Assembly (NCBI GenBank): GCA_013141455.1
Contig: JABFQW010000012.1
Coordinates: forward strand, 1-64,000
Direction of reading: 5' to 3'
Source of the DNA: Bacteroidales bacterium
GTDB lineage: Bacteria > Bacteroidota > Bacteroidia > Bacteroidales > F082
Length of the DNA stretch: 64,000 bases
Below, one piece after another: positions 8,576-17,415 of this stretch. Made by a program: the position numbers and the translations under genes. The notes beneath the pieces were generated by a model. The model did not search any database. It was not told the DNA's origin and saw only the letters and a program-made list of their open reading frames with translations. The first letter of the stretch is position 1. Every line of letters begins with the position of its first letter.

Positions 8576-10375
8576 TCAGTCATTGAATTTTCCACGCAGA
8601 TCCCAATCTTCCTCAAAATCCCAGTTGGCGCGGATATCAAGTTCTTTCATGAAATAACTAACCTTTTCGGGTTGAATCTTTCGCAGGTAATTCCCGGTGT
8701 CCCATCGTCCGTTTCCATTGCGATCCTGAATGGCCTTGATTTTATATTTACCGGGTGTAAGGTTACTGAAAATGACTTTACCCGAATTATTAACTTTCTT
8801 TTCCTCCAACACCAATTCTTTCGCATTTAGCAACTGAACTATCAGTTTTTCGGCTGAATCGATCTGAAGCTCAACGATCAGCTTACCATAATCTTCGAGT
8901 GTCGGTACCTTGAAACTTATCAGAATGGTATCATTTTTTTTGCCACTGAAACCAAAAAACACGGAGTCGGGAACAGCTATATCATAACTTCCACCGGCTT
9001 CGAACGTTTCATTCACCCGATAATGTAAGCCAATTGAATCGATTTTCGTGAAAGTTAACTGATTGTATAATGTATCCTTGTTGCTGATAAAACGGTTCGT
9101 GTCGCGCATCTGATAATTCACTACCGGCTCCGCAAAATTAAGGATCAACGGCTTATTCAAATCTAATTTCTTGTTCTTCACTGTTGAGGTAAACTGAAGG
9201 GCATCTGAAACAACGTCCTTCTTTGAACCACGTTTGACAGGTTTTGCGCGTGGTATCAGCGACAAACTTATAGTATCATTAATGAGTGTATCCCGGGTTA
9301 CGTGAATGGTAAGAGAATCCAGCACATGCTGACTAAAATACCAGTAAAGTGAATCAGCATTTTTGCTGTAATATTTAAGCAATTGAAAAGTATCGGGTAG
9401 CGGAAGCATACTCTCAACCGATATATCGCGGGCCGGATAGCGAAAAGCAAAAGTGATCAGACCGGCCTTCGTTAATTCGGCACGCAACAATTTTTGTGTT
9501 GAATCGATTTCATTGAAAAGATACAAGAACCGGCTGTTGTCAGTCATTTGAATGAGACTATCCCTGTTTATTTTTATTTTTTCTTCATCCAGAATTTCGC
9601 TTAACGAATCAACGGTCTGCTGCAGAAGCGAATCCTGTTTTACCAACGTATCAATAACAGTTGGTTTGATGAATTCGGGCTTTATCATTGAATCGGCGTA
9701 GGCGATGGCCTCACCGGGCATATCAAAAATAAAATTGCTGTTCATATCGGTTAGGGCAAACATTTTGTATTGCTCATTCCTTAAATTCTGAAACCTGTAA
9801 AATCCAAGTTTATTCGTACGTGTAATATAATATGGCCTTATCCTGTAAGGCAGCGAATCAACGGGGATGGTGTCGTTATCATCAACATACAGCATTACGA
9901 AAGTCTCCTCAGCCGGTTTCAGATCGAATGCAGTACGTACCTGTCCGGTCAATGTCATCGAATCGAGAATACTACCTGTCGAAAAAACAAAGGTAAAACC
10001 TGGTATAGGATTACTTTCCGACAGATCGACAACGGCATCACCAAAATAAACTGAATAGGTAGTTTCAGGTCTAAGGTCTTCCAAAAATTTAATAATCAAC
10101 GATTTACCTCTGAGTTTGATTTCGGGCAATTTGTCGGTAGGCGGCGAAATCAATAACTGTTGTTGCAGTTTATCGAGTTTAACAAACTCATCGAAGGTTA
10201 TAGTGATATTTTTACGATCGAAATTGGTTGAATAGTTTGCCGGTTGCGAACCCACAACAACAGGCGGATCCTCATCTTTCAATCCTCCGGTTGGCGCTAC
10301 AGGATGGGCACAGCGCACCAGCGTAAGTATCACACCCACGATAATAAATAAATAAGCTGATTTTCTGAATTTCAT
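8576..10375 (-). CDS. Ig-like domain lipoprotein (Big_5 type)
   Basis: The 599-residue protein starts with a signal segment and the lipobox-like LTLVRC, followed by AHPVAPTGGLKDEDPPVV, typical of a conserved Bacteroidota family with an N-terminal Big_5 (SbsA Ig-like) domain; FDRKNITITFDEFVKL at about residues 50-65 fits that fold. Later sections look like further beta-sandwich modules, including PGKYKIKAIQDRNGNGRWDTG near the C-terminus. It is probably anchored in the outer membrane; its role is unknown. It begins 59 bp after the LytTR regulator gene and may be the last gene of that operon. Confidence 0.75.
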   Translation of the reverse strand: MKFRKSAYLFIIVGVILTLVRCAHPVAPTGGLKDEDPPVVVGSQPANYSTNFDRKNITITFDEFVKLDKLQQQLLISPPTDKLPEIKLRGKSLIIKFLEDLRPETTYSVYFGDAVVDLSESNPIPGFTFVFSTGSILDSMTLTGQVRTAFDLKPAEETFVMLYVDDNDTIPVDSLPYRIRPYYITRTNKLGFYRFQNLRNEQYKMFALTDMNSNFIFDMPGEAIAYADSMIKPEFIKPTVIDTLVKQDSLLQQTVDSLSEILDEEKIKINRDSLIQMTDNSRFLYLFNEIDSTQKLLRAELTKAGLITFAFRYPARDISVESMLPLPDTFQLLKYYSKNADSLYWYFSQHVLDSLTIHVTRDTLINDTISLSLIPRAKPVKRGSKKDVVSDALQFTSTVKNKKLDLNKPLILNFAEPVVNYQMRDTNRFISNKDTLYNQLTFTKIDSIGLHYRVNETFEAGGSYDIAVPDSVFFGFSGKKNDTILISFKVPTLEDYGKLIVELQIDSAEKLIVQLLNAKELVLEEKKVNNSGKVIFSNLTPGKYKIKAIQDRNGNGRWDTGNYLRKIQPEKVSYFMKELDIRANWDFEEDWDLRGKFND

Positions 10376-10434
10376 CCCACAAAGGTAATTGATTGAATAA
10401 TTGGTCGAATAAAGAAATCAAAAGTCGTTGACCA

Positions 10435-11205
10435 TTATTCGCTCAGCCACGATTTGAATTCAGAAGCCCTGGCACGACTGACGATAATCTCGGTTCCCGG
10501 ATCAGGTTTGATTTCAACCTTCAATTTGAAATTGAAATAATTATGCACTTTTTGAATGGCTTCAGCCGCCACAATAAACTGTCGGTTCACCCTGAAAAAA
10601 AGCCGGGGATCGAGTTTGGCTTCCAATTCATCAAGGGTCTGAGGGATGATATATTGTTTATTTTCAATGGTAAACAGCGTTACTACCTTTTCGCCGGCAA
10701 AAAAACAGGCCACTTCATTCACTTTTACCGGAACCATTGAATCGCCTTTGTTTATCAGGAAACGATCGCGAAATGGCGATTGGGTTGGCGCCTGAAGCTT
10801 CGTGATCAATTCATACAAGTGACCGTTCGGATCGGCACCACCAAAGTGGTTCCTGATTTTTTTAAATTTTTCGAGACTTTCATGAAGTTTTTCCTTGTTA
10901 ACCGGCTTCAGCAAATAATCGATGCTATGGATAGTGAAGGCCTGCAATGCATATTCATCATAAGCCGTCGTGAAAATCACAGGTATATTCACCTTTACGG
11001 CTTCGAAAATTGAAAAACTTTTTCCATCTGCCAACTGAATATCCAGGAAAATGAGGTCATAATCCTGGGTTACCTTCAGATGTGATACAGCGCTACTCAC
11101 CGTATCAAACGGGCCAAACAGCTTACAATCGGGTTCAATTTCGGTCAGCAACTGCATCATGCGTTTTGCTGCCAACACCTCATCTTCAACGATTAATATT
11201 TTCAT
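10435..11205 (-). CDS. LytTR-family response regulator
   Basis: The 256-residue protein has an N-terminal receiver domain (MKILIVEDEVLAAKRM; phosphoacceptor Asp in DLIFLDIQL near residue 55; conserved Thr in FTTAYDEYAL and Lys in LLKPVNKEKL) and a C-terminal LytTR DNA-binding domain from about residue 150 (FFAGEKVVTLFT, FFRVNRQFIVAAEAIQ). It should act as a DNA-binding regulator phosphorylated by the kinase encoded just upstream. Its ATG shares one base with the kinase stop (TGATG), indicating translational coupling. Confidence 0.92.
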   Translation of the reverse strand: MKILIVEDEVLAAKRMMQLLTEIEPDCKLFGPFDTVSSAVSHLKVTQDYDLIFLDIQLADGKSFSIFEAVKVNIPVIFTTAYDEYALQAFTIHSIDYLLKPVNKEKLHESLEKFKKIRNHFGGADPNGHLYELITKLQAPTQSPFRDRFLINKGDSMVPVKVNEVACFFAGEKVVTLFTIENKQYIIPQTLDELEAKLDPRLFFRVNRQFIVAAEAIQKVHNYFNFKLKVEIKPDPGTEIIVSRARASEFKSWLSE

Positions 11206-12263
11206 CAGATCGACCTTTCAAATAGTGGTAACATGACTGTAAATTTACCATGATCCTGTTTTATTATGACTTCTTTGTCCGAAAGAAATAAATATCGCTT
11301 GATTATGTTGTCCAAACCCACACCTGTTGAAGGTTCTTTATCGATTTTGGGACGAATCTCATTTTCAACGACAAGATAGTTGTTGTTTGAAATAAACACC
11401 TTCACTTTGAGCTGGTGCTCATTTGAAACCACATTATGTTTGATGGCATTTTCGATAAGCATCTGCAAGGCCAAGGGTGGCACGGCATAATGGAAGCAGT
11501 TTTCCGGAATATTAAAAATAACCTTCAACTTATCGCCAAACCGGCTTTGCTGGATGAAAGCATATTCGCGGGCGATTTTCAGTTCATCGCGAATCAAAAC
11601 CGCTTCTTTATCTCTCGAATTGAGCATATACCGCATAAACTCCGAAACACTTTCGACATACTTTGAAGCCACCGGATTATCGCCAACCATCATCAGCAAG
11701 GTATTCAGGCTATTAAACAAAAAGTGCGGATTTACCTGATTACGCAAGGTTTCGTAACGCGCTTCAAGGTTGGCTTTTTCAAGCGCATTCGCCCTTAACA
11801 TATCGGTTTTCCATTGTGTAAAAAAAGCAACCGATGCGTAAATGGAGCTTATCATGAATGTAATGAGCAATGAACCAACATAATATGCCATCTTTGCATT
11901 TCGATTAAGTGATAATCCGGCATAATTTTCGGTAGCAAACACTTCGCCATTTTCAATAATTATGACGAACAAACTCAACATAACAACCTGAGAAACGATA
12001 AGTTTCCCGGGTTGTTTAAATATCGGATAACGCAACAAGGTAAAATTGATGATCAGCATACTTCCATTCCAGATGAGTGCCGTACGAACCAGAGAAATCA
12101 GGAGCAGGATATAAAACTTTGTTCCGGAGTAATCAAAACCAAATTCGATAAAGGTAAAAAGGCTGGAAACCACGATTATCCCAATCACCCTTATCAGAAT
12201 CTCCCTTTTGTTACAAGCCAATAGCATCGATAATTTGGTAATATTTGAAAGTGAGGCTTCCAT
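11205..12263 (-). CDS. LytS/YehU-type sensor histidine kinase
   Basis: The 352-residue membrane protein has four predicted transmembrane helices in the first 150 residues, then the His_kinase box RNQVNPHFLFNSLNTLL near residue 180, and a C-terminal ATPase region with IENAIKHNV (N box) and TGVGLDNIIKRY (G box). No extracytoplasmic sensory domain is evident, so the signal is probably membrane-borne or arises from a partner. The gene is 23 bp behind the TonB-dependent receptor gene and overlaps the response regulator, so receptor, kinase and regulator look like one operon. Confidence 0.92.
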   Translation of the reverse strand: MEASLSNITKLSMLLACNKREILIRVIGIIVVSSLFTFIEFGFDYSGTKFYILLLISLVRTALIWNGSMLIINFTLLRYPIFKQPGKLIVSQVVMLSLFVIIIENGEVFATENYAGLSLNRNAKMAYYVGSLLITFMISSIYASVAFFTQWKTDMLRANALEKANLEARYETLRNQVNPHFLFNSLNTLLMMVGDNPVASKYVESVSEFMRYMLNSRDKEAVLIRDELKIAREYAFIQQSRFGDKLKVIFNIPENCFHYAVPPLALQMLIENAIKHNVVSNEHQLKVKVFISNNNYLVVENEIRPKIDKEPSTGVGLDNIIKRYLFLSDKEVIIKQDHGKFTVMLPLFERSI

Positions 12264-12286
12264 AACATTTGAATTTGAAACTTATT

Positions 12287-14647
12287 TTAAAAATGTAACC
12301 TGTACTGCATCATCGGGAAAACCCCCAACTGATTCACGTTGGATACTTCATTCTTCGACGGACTGTATGTCTGCATTAAAACATTGTTGTGACCAGTAAA
12401 GTTTTCGACATAAAACACCCATTCCTGCGAGATTCTCTTCATATCGATACGATAGGCAATTTTAAAATCAGCCTTGAAAAATGGATCAAATTGTTCGCTG
12501 AAAGCACTTGTATTATCATATTTCGTTTGGTGTGCCGCTTCGGAGGCAGCAATATCGACCGGTGTGTATCGTTTTCCACCTGCAAAAGTAGCCTTTAGGT
12601 CGATATTGATTGAGGATACTTTATTCAGTTTAAACTCTTTACCAACCAGCACATTAAGCACATAATTACCGTTGAATGCTGTGTTTCGTTCAATGTTGTC
12701 GCTTCCCGTGTATTTCGATTCGAAGAGCGAAACTGTGGCAAGATAGTATATGCTTTTACTGAAGAAACGTTCAAGAGTAAATTCCAGACCATAATTTTTA
12801 CCGGTACCACCGTTCCACAAACTGTCAACCGCTTCAACACCCCAGGTAGCGCCGGTGTTCAACATGCTGAAAGATGAGATTTGTTGTTCAACCGGAACAT
12901 CAAATATATTCTGATAATAAGCCTCCATTTTGAGCCGGGTGTTTTCGGTTAAGGTATGATTATAACCTAACACAAACTGATCCGATTTGGTTAAACCAAG
13001 CTGGTTGTTCGTTTCAACTAATGTGCCATCATCAAGACGGGTACCCAGAAAATAGGTCGATAAGTTTTGGGTGACGGAATGACGACCATAGCCTAAACTC
13101 AAACTTTTATTGGCAGATAGTTGCCAGTTGGCAGCAATACGGGGTTCAAGGCTCGAAGCATTATTAAGGTCATAATGTAAAAAATGGAGACCCGGAACAA
13201 CACTCAACTGATCGTTGAAATGGTATGTTGCCTGAATATAAGGCCGATACAGATTTACACCATGTTGCAAATCTTTGCCATAGTCAATCACCGCCCTGAA
13301 AGCCTGATCGTCTTTGTTATAAAACTGAGTCAAAAGATCGAAACCCATGCGGTCGATCGAGAAACCGGTACGAACCGATAGGTGTGTGTTGTATTTTTTA
13401 TGAACGAATGCACCTATCGAAGCCCGGTAATCAGTAAAATTATGATCGAGGTAATCGTGTGCTGTACCAAGCTCATTCAATGTATCAATAACCGATCCAC
13501 CTTCCTGATAAACAGACGATAACATAAGTTTAAAATAAGTTTTGTCATTCAAAAAATGTACATAGGTTACGCCACCGGCGGCCATTTTCGAACGGCTGTA
13601 TAAATCCATTCCTTCACCCGAATATAAATCCTGTTCGTCATCACTCCTACTATCAAGAATGGATATTTCGCTATCACCGGCGATGCCGAATACAGATATT
13701 TTTCCATGTTTCACAGGGAAATTTAATTTAAAAGTGACATCCTTGTATTGTGGCACGCCGGTAGTTCCAAGATCGATAAATTCGTTAACCAGATCGAGCG
13801 TTGAATAACGGGCATTCACCAGGTATGAACTTTTGTGCTTTTTATTAAAAGGGCCCTCGGCTCCGGCTTCGAAGCCATTGAAACCAACCTGAAAAAGAAA
13901 CTCGTGCTTTTCGTTGTTTCCATTGCGCATATTAAGGTCAAATACCCCACTCATGGCATTGCCGTATTCGGCGGGGAAAGCTCCGGTAAAAAAATCGCTG
14001 TTCGATAACAGGTTATTGTTCAACATACTAACCGGACCGCCGGTCGTACCCCCTTCGGCAAAATGGTTCGGGTTCGGGATATCCACATCTTCGAGCCGCC
14101 ACAGTAATCCTTTTGGCGAATTACCACGGATCACGATATCGTTCCGTTGATCGTTGGCCGATGAAACACCGGCAAAATTCATCGCCATCCGGGCAACATC
14201 TCCACGGCTTCCGGCATATTTTTCTGTTTCTTCAACGGTAAAGGCACGTGCACTCACAACAGCCATCTGGTTAATAGTTTCGGCTTTTTTGCCTTCGGCT
14301 GTTACAACGACTTCGACACCCTGATACACATTTTGTTCAAGTTCGACCTCAAGCACCACTTCTTTTACCGAATTCAGTATCAGATCAGTAAACATAACCG
14401 GTTTATACCCAATACAACTTACCGAAATGCCTTGCCTGCCTACAGCTACCTTGTCTAACCTGAAAACGCCGTCAATATCACTGACCGTCCCAACCATAGG
14501 ATCAGATTTTAACAAAATAATATTTACACCCGGCAAAGGGATCTTGCTATCCATGTCGATCACCCTGCCGCGAATGGTTTGCAGCGGTTGCGTATAAGCA
14601 CTCATTAAGATTATCAAGCTGATAATTGTAAAAAAAATCTTTTTCAT
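12287..14647 (-). CDS. TonB-dependent receptor with N-terminal carboxypeptidase-like domain
   Basis: The 786-residue outer-membrane protein has a signal peptide (about residues 1-19), a carboxypeptidase regulatory-like domain (IRGRVIDMDSKIPLPGVNI, about 24-110), a plug domain (MAVVSARAFTVEETEKYAGS onward, with DIVIRGNSPKGLLWRLEDV), and a long beta-barrel ending in RLHF with the terminal Phe usual for outer-membrane proteins. No SusD partner gene is adjacent. It is followed by a LytS/LytTR pair, which suggests that import or occupancy may be linked to signalling. The substrate cannot be told. Confidence 0.9.
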   Translation of the reverse strand: MKKIFFTIISLIILMSAYTQPLQTIRGRVIDMDSKIPLPGVNIILLKSDPMVGTVSDIDGVFRLDKVAVGRQGISVSCIGYKPVMFTDLILNSVKEVVLEVELEQNVYQGVEVVVTAEGKKAETINQMAVVSARAFTVEETEKYAGSRGDVARMAMNFAGVSSANDQRNDIVIRGNSPKGLLWRLEDVDIPNPNHFAEGGTTGGPVSMLNNNLLSNSDFFTGAFPAEYGNAMSGVFDLNMRNGNNEKHEFLFQVGFNGFEAGAEGPFNKKHKSSYLVNARYSTLDLVNEFIDLGTTGVPQYKDVTFKLNFPVKHGKISVFGIAGDSEISILDSRSDDEQDLYSGEGMDLYSRSKMAAGGVTYVHFLNDKTYFKLMLSSVYQEGGSVIDTLNELGTAHDYLDHNFTDYRASIGAFVHKKYNTHLSVRTGFSIDRMGFDLLTQFYNKDDQAFRAVIDYGKDLQHGVNLYRPYIQATYHFNDQLSVVPGLHFLHYDLNNASSLEPRIAANWQLSANKSLSLGYGRHSVTQNLSTYFLGTRLDDGTLVETNNQLGLTKSDQFVLGYNHTLTENTRLKMEAYYQNIFDVPVEQQISSFSMLNTGATWGVEAVDSLWNGGTGKNYGLEFTLERFFSKSIYYLATVSLFESKYTGSDNIERNTAFNGNYVLNVLVGKEFKLNKVSSINIDLKATFAGGKRYTPVDIAASEAAHQTKYDNTSAFSEQFDPFFKADFKIAYRIDMKRISQEWVFYVENFTGHNNVLMQTYSPSKNEVSNVNQLGVFPMMQYRLHF

Positions 14648-14949
14648 AGTTTAAAATTTTGATGCTGCGAAATTAAAATCACAAGACCAACCGACTCTTC
14701 AAATAATGACGAACTGACGAAAATAAAGAATGAAATTAGCAATAAACAGGATAAATGAAAGAATAAAATGCCTGTTTTCAATAGCAAAAAAACGGCAGAA
14801 CTCTTTAATAAAACAGAAGAACTTAATCCAACCTGTTATAAAACAGATGATTAATCAAATAAAGGGATCTTACAAAATGAGGTGATTGTTAAATAATGGT
14901 AAATTAACTCCTTTTAATCGGAATGAACAATGTCAGTCACAAATTAGAT

Positions 14950-14957
14950 TACTTTTG
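14950..14957 (+). promoter_or_regulatory. -7 promoter element of the first corA
   Basis: TACTTTTG fits TAnnTTTG. The ATG at 15071 is 113 bp further on, so the transcript would have an unusually long leader compared with the roughly 10-60 nt of most neighbours. Confidence 0.6.
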
Positions 14958-15021
14958 CGTCCTCAAAACAAGAATAAAATGGACGATGGGCCTGCGCATA
15001 GTTTAATGCATAATTAACCTG

Positions 15022-15065
15022 CTGTAAGGACTGTTTTTCAATTCCTTACAGTGTAATTGTAAGGA
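15022..15065 (+). promoter_or_regulatory. Candidate three-arm RNA switch in the corA leader
   Basis: CTGTAAGGA (15022-15030) is perfectly complementary to TCCTTACAG (15043-15051), giving a 9-bp hairpin with a 12-nt loop. The same middle arm TCCTTACA (15043-15050) is also complementary to TGTAAGGA (15058-15065), which contains the AAGGA Shine-Dalgarno sequence 5 bp before the ATG. The two hairpins exclude each other: the first frees the ribosome site, the second buries it. No known riboswitch class was recognised. The pairing is seen directly; the regulatory role is inferred. Confidence 0.5.
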
Positions 15066-15070
15066 AGAAA

Positions 15071-16000
15071 ATGATTAAGATTTTTAAAACATTTGGCGGT
15101 TATATCGAAACACCGCATGTTGAAAAAGGTGGCTGGATTAACATCACACAACCTACAACAGAAGAAATCGACCGTATCTCACAAGAATTTCATTTGCCTG
15201 ACGATATCATCCGCGATATTTTAGACACGGATGAACGCCCACGTTTGGAATTTGATGACGACTGGACCTTAGTCATCATCCGTATCCCGATAAAAAGCGC
15301 AAACAATGGTATTCCGTATTATACGGTGCCTTTGGGTATTTTCATGACTGATGAGTTTACCATGACTTTGTGCCTGATGGATAACGGCATTCTTCCGATT
15401 AAGGAGCCATCGCCTTTCAGGGAGCAATACCGCGAAATCACCGATGTGTATAATTTTATCCTCCGCTTGTTTTTGCGCTCAGGTAACACCTATTTGAATT
15501 ATCTGAAAGAAATAAACCAACAAACATCTGTCATTGAACAAGATCTGGAAAAGTCGATTAAAAACAGCGAGCTGAATAAACTCCTGAAAATGGAGAAATG
15601 TCTCGTCTATTTTATTACTTCTATAAAAGCCAATGAGATTGTACTTGCCAAACTGCGAAACTCAAAGAAAATAACTTCAGAGATTAATGAGGATTTACTC
15701 GAAGATGCCATCATCGAGAATAAACAGGCATTGGAGATGGCACAAATTTATTCGGATATCCAGAGTGGCATGATGGATGCATTCGCTTCAGTTATCTCGA
15801 ACAACCTGAATGTCGTGATGAAACAATTGACATTGATTTCAATCATCCTTATGATCCCGACTTTAATCGCGAGTATTTTCGGGATGAATGTTCCTAATTA
15901 TATCGAAAACTGGACGTGGGCGATGCCATTCATCATTATTCTCTCTCTGACTTTTTCGATATTTGGTGTGATGCTGTTCAGAAAACGCCAATGGTTTTAA
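15071..16000 (+). CDS. corA: CorA-family magnesium/divalent cation transporter
   Basis: The 309-residue protein has the CorA layout: a long N-terminal cytoplasmic domain, a stalk helix, and two C-terminal transmembrane helices with the signature Gly-Met-Asn (271-273, in SIFGMNVPNY) between them. It ends in the basic RKRQWF. The family forms pentameric Mg2+, Co2+ or Ni2+ channels in the inner membrane. An unusually good ribosome-binding site (AAGGAAGAAAATG) precedes the start and lies in the switch-like leader. A second CorA, about 50 residues longer, is encoded at 27796. Confidence 0.93.
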   Translation: MIKIFKTFGGYIETPHVEKGGWINITQPTTEEIDRISQEFHLPDDIIRDILDTDERPRLEFDDDWTLVIIRIPIKSANNGIPYYTVPLGIFMTDEFTMTLCLMDNGILPIKEPSPFREQYREITDVYNFILRLFLRSGNTYLNYLKEINQQTSVIEQDLEKSIKNSELNKLLKMEKCLVYFITSIKANEIVLAKLRNSKKITSEINEDLLEDAIIENKQALEMAQIYSDIQSGMMDAFASVISNNLNVVMKQLTLISIILMIPTLIASIFGMNVPNYIENWTWAMPFIIILSLTFSIFGVMLFRKRQWF

Positions 16001-16103
16001 TCACATGAAATTTCACTTTTTCGTTAATCCAATGCGAAAATCACTGATAAAATGAAATGGATAGCCTTAGTTTATCCATTTCATTTCCGGTCTTTCGCAC
16101 GAC

Positions 16104-16574
16104 CTATCTCTTCCTTACCGGGCGTGCCTGTTTAACTTTAAACAAGCCGACAAACAAAGCGTAACCCAATAAGGCTCCGAATCCTATCTGTTTCATTACA
16201 CCGAGCAGATCGGTTGTTTGCCATTCCTGCATCACTTTTCCATCTTTCACTTTACGGATATTAATACCATGCACCTCCAGATTTTTCCTGTTAGCGGGCG
16301 CGCCCATGAACTTACCGGTATTAACAGCCGTCGAAATAAACCGTATCGATGCCTGATCTCCATCAACCAACACATGTGGGAATTGCATTTTCAGGTTCGA
16401 GAATGCCGCTTTCATATCCTGCATAAAACCGATATATTCATCTTTCGTAAACACGAACCCATCACCGGTGTAAGTGAATTTTTCGTCCAATAAATTATCG
16501 AGGTCATTCCATCGACCTTCCAATATAGCATACGATACTGCTAATGCTGTCTTTTTTACTGCTTCTTTTTCCAT
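16104..16574 (-). CDS. SnoaL/NTF2-like domain protein
   Basis: The 156-residue protein fits the NTF2-like superfamily (SnoaL or ester-cyclase type): an N-terminal helical stretch with LEGRWNDLDNLLDEKFTYTG, EYIGFMQDMKAAFSNLKM in the middle, and KVMQEWQTTDLLGVMKQIG near the end. The C-terminus adds a hydrophobic helix (GALLGYALFVGLF) and a basic tail, unusual for the family, so it may sit at the membrane. It is divergent from an HxlR regulator gene 119 bp away, a layout often seen when the regulator controls its neighbour. Function unknown. Confidence 0.7.
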   Translation of the reverse strand: MEKEAVKKTALAVSYAILEGRWNDLDNLLDEKFTYTGDGFVFTKDEYIGFMQDMKAAFSNLKMQFPHVLVDGDQASIRFISTAVNTGKFMGAPANRKNLEVHGINIRKVKDGKVMQEWQTTDLLGVMKQIGFGALLGYALFVGLFKVKQARPVRKR

Positions 16575-16647
16575 AACTTTTTTTCGGCAAAGGTCAGTCA
16601 GTCACTTTATTTAAACAATATACTACCCAAAATGAAAGCACTATAGA

Positions 16648-16680
16648 TTTGGTAAGTATAATGAATTAGCTGTATTTTTG
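16648..16680 (+). promoter_or_regulatory. Promoter of the HxlR regulator gene
   Basis: TTTG at 16648-16651, a 21-bp spacer and TATTTTTG at 16673-16680 match the Bacteroidota -33/-7 consensus. The ATG follows 13 bp later. Confidence 0.65.
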
Positions 16681-16693
16681 TAAAAAAAACGAA

Positions 16694-17020
16694 ATGAAAC
16701 GGTATAAGCTCGATGGAACTTTCTTCTATTGTCCGGTCGATCTCACCTTATCGGTGATTGGTGGCAGGTGGAAAAGCTTGGTTTTCTGGAACCTGAGAGA
16801 AAGCCCCAAACGGTTTGGCGAAATAAAAAAAATCCTTGTCGGTATCAACGACAAGATGCTTACCCAGGTGTTGCGCGAACTCGAAAAGAGTGGTGTCGTA
16901 AACAGGAAGGTTTATGAAGTAATTCCTCCGAAGGTTGAATATTCACTCACCGATGAAGGCAGAAAACTGCTGCCCGTGATGCAACTCATGTCGGATTGGG
17001 GTGAAAAATTTGCTGAATAG
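16694..17020 (+). CDS. HxlR-family winged-helix transcriptional regulator
   Basis: The 108-residue protein is a full-length HxlR regulator: CPVDLTLSVIGGRWKSLVFW at the N-terminus, a helix-turn-helix with RFGEIKKILVGINDKMLTQVLREL, and the wing VEYSLTDEGRKLLPV. The Cys at residue 13 before PVDLTL is the position that senses oxidants or electrophiles in several HxlR-type regulators. Its target is probably the divergent SnoaL-like gene and itself; that is inferred from layout only. Confidence 0.9.
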   Translation: MKRYKLDGTFFYCPVDLTLSVIGGRWKSLVFWNLRESPKRFGEIKKILVGINDKMLTQVLRELEKSGVVNRKVYEVIPPKVEYSLTDEGRKLLPVMQLMSDWGEKFAE

Positions 17021-17415
17021 CGCATTCGACCACACCAAACGCTGGTAAATTTTTCAGGACAGGTTCGTTCGCTCCTGATACTTTCTGAATACCCGTCAAT
17101 TTGCACTTCAACGGGGCATTTAATTGATATATCGCCTCCTTTCATTGATATATTTGGCTTTAACAATTTGATAACATCCTGTTAACATTTACTTTACACA
17201 ACGCGGGTACTTTTGCGCAACGCATTGACCGGAACCCAAGTGATCGAAAGATATTTTGCAAATTCGCTTTTAAAACACTCCATTACGAATTGTCACTTCA
17301 GCAATTCTGACGAATATATCAGACAGGATTCTTTCTCAAAAAATCCACAAAACGTTACCTCAATATATGTCAGCACGATTACTGCCATCCCAACCGTGTT
17401 TCTTAATCTATCGCA
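17021..17415. other. Intergenic region before the LpxH-like gene
   Basis: This 395-bp gap has no supported coding region. It contains a direct repeat ATTGATATAT at 17123-17132 and 17144-17153 (21-bp period) and a -7-like TACTTTTG at 17208-17215, which would give the LpxH-like gene a leader of about 200 nt. Confidence 0.5.

Larger units (their letters stand above)
14648..15070. other. Intergenic region holding the corA promoter and leader
   Basis: This 423-bp AT-rich gap separates the divergent TonB receptor and corA genes. No open frame of note was seen. It holds TACTTTTG at 14950-14957, a -7 element for corA, and a structured leader of about 110 nt described separately. No clear promoter was found for the TonB receptor gene on the minus strand. 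Confidence 0.6.
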
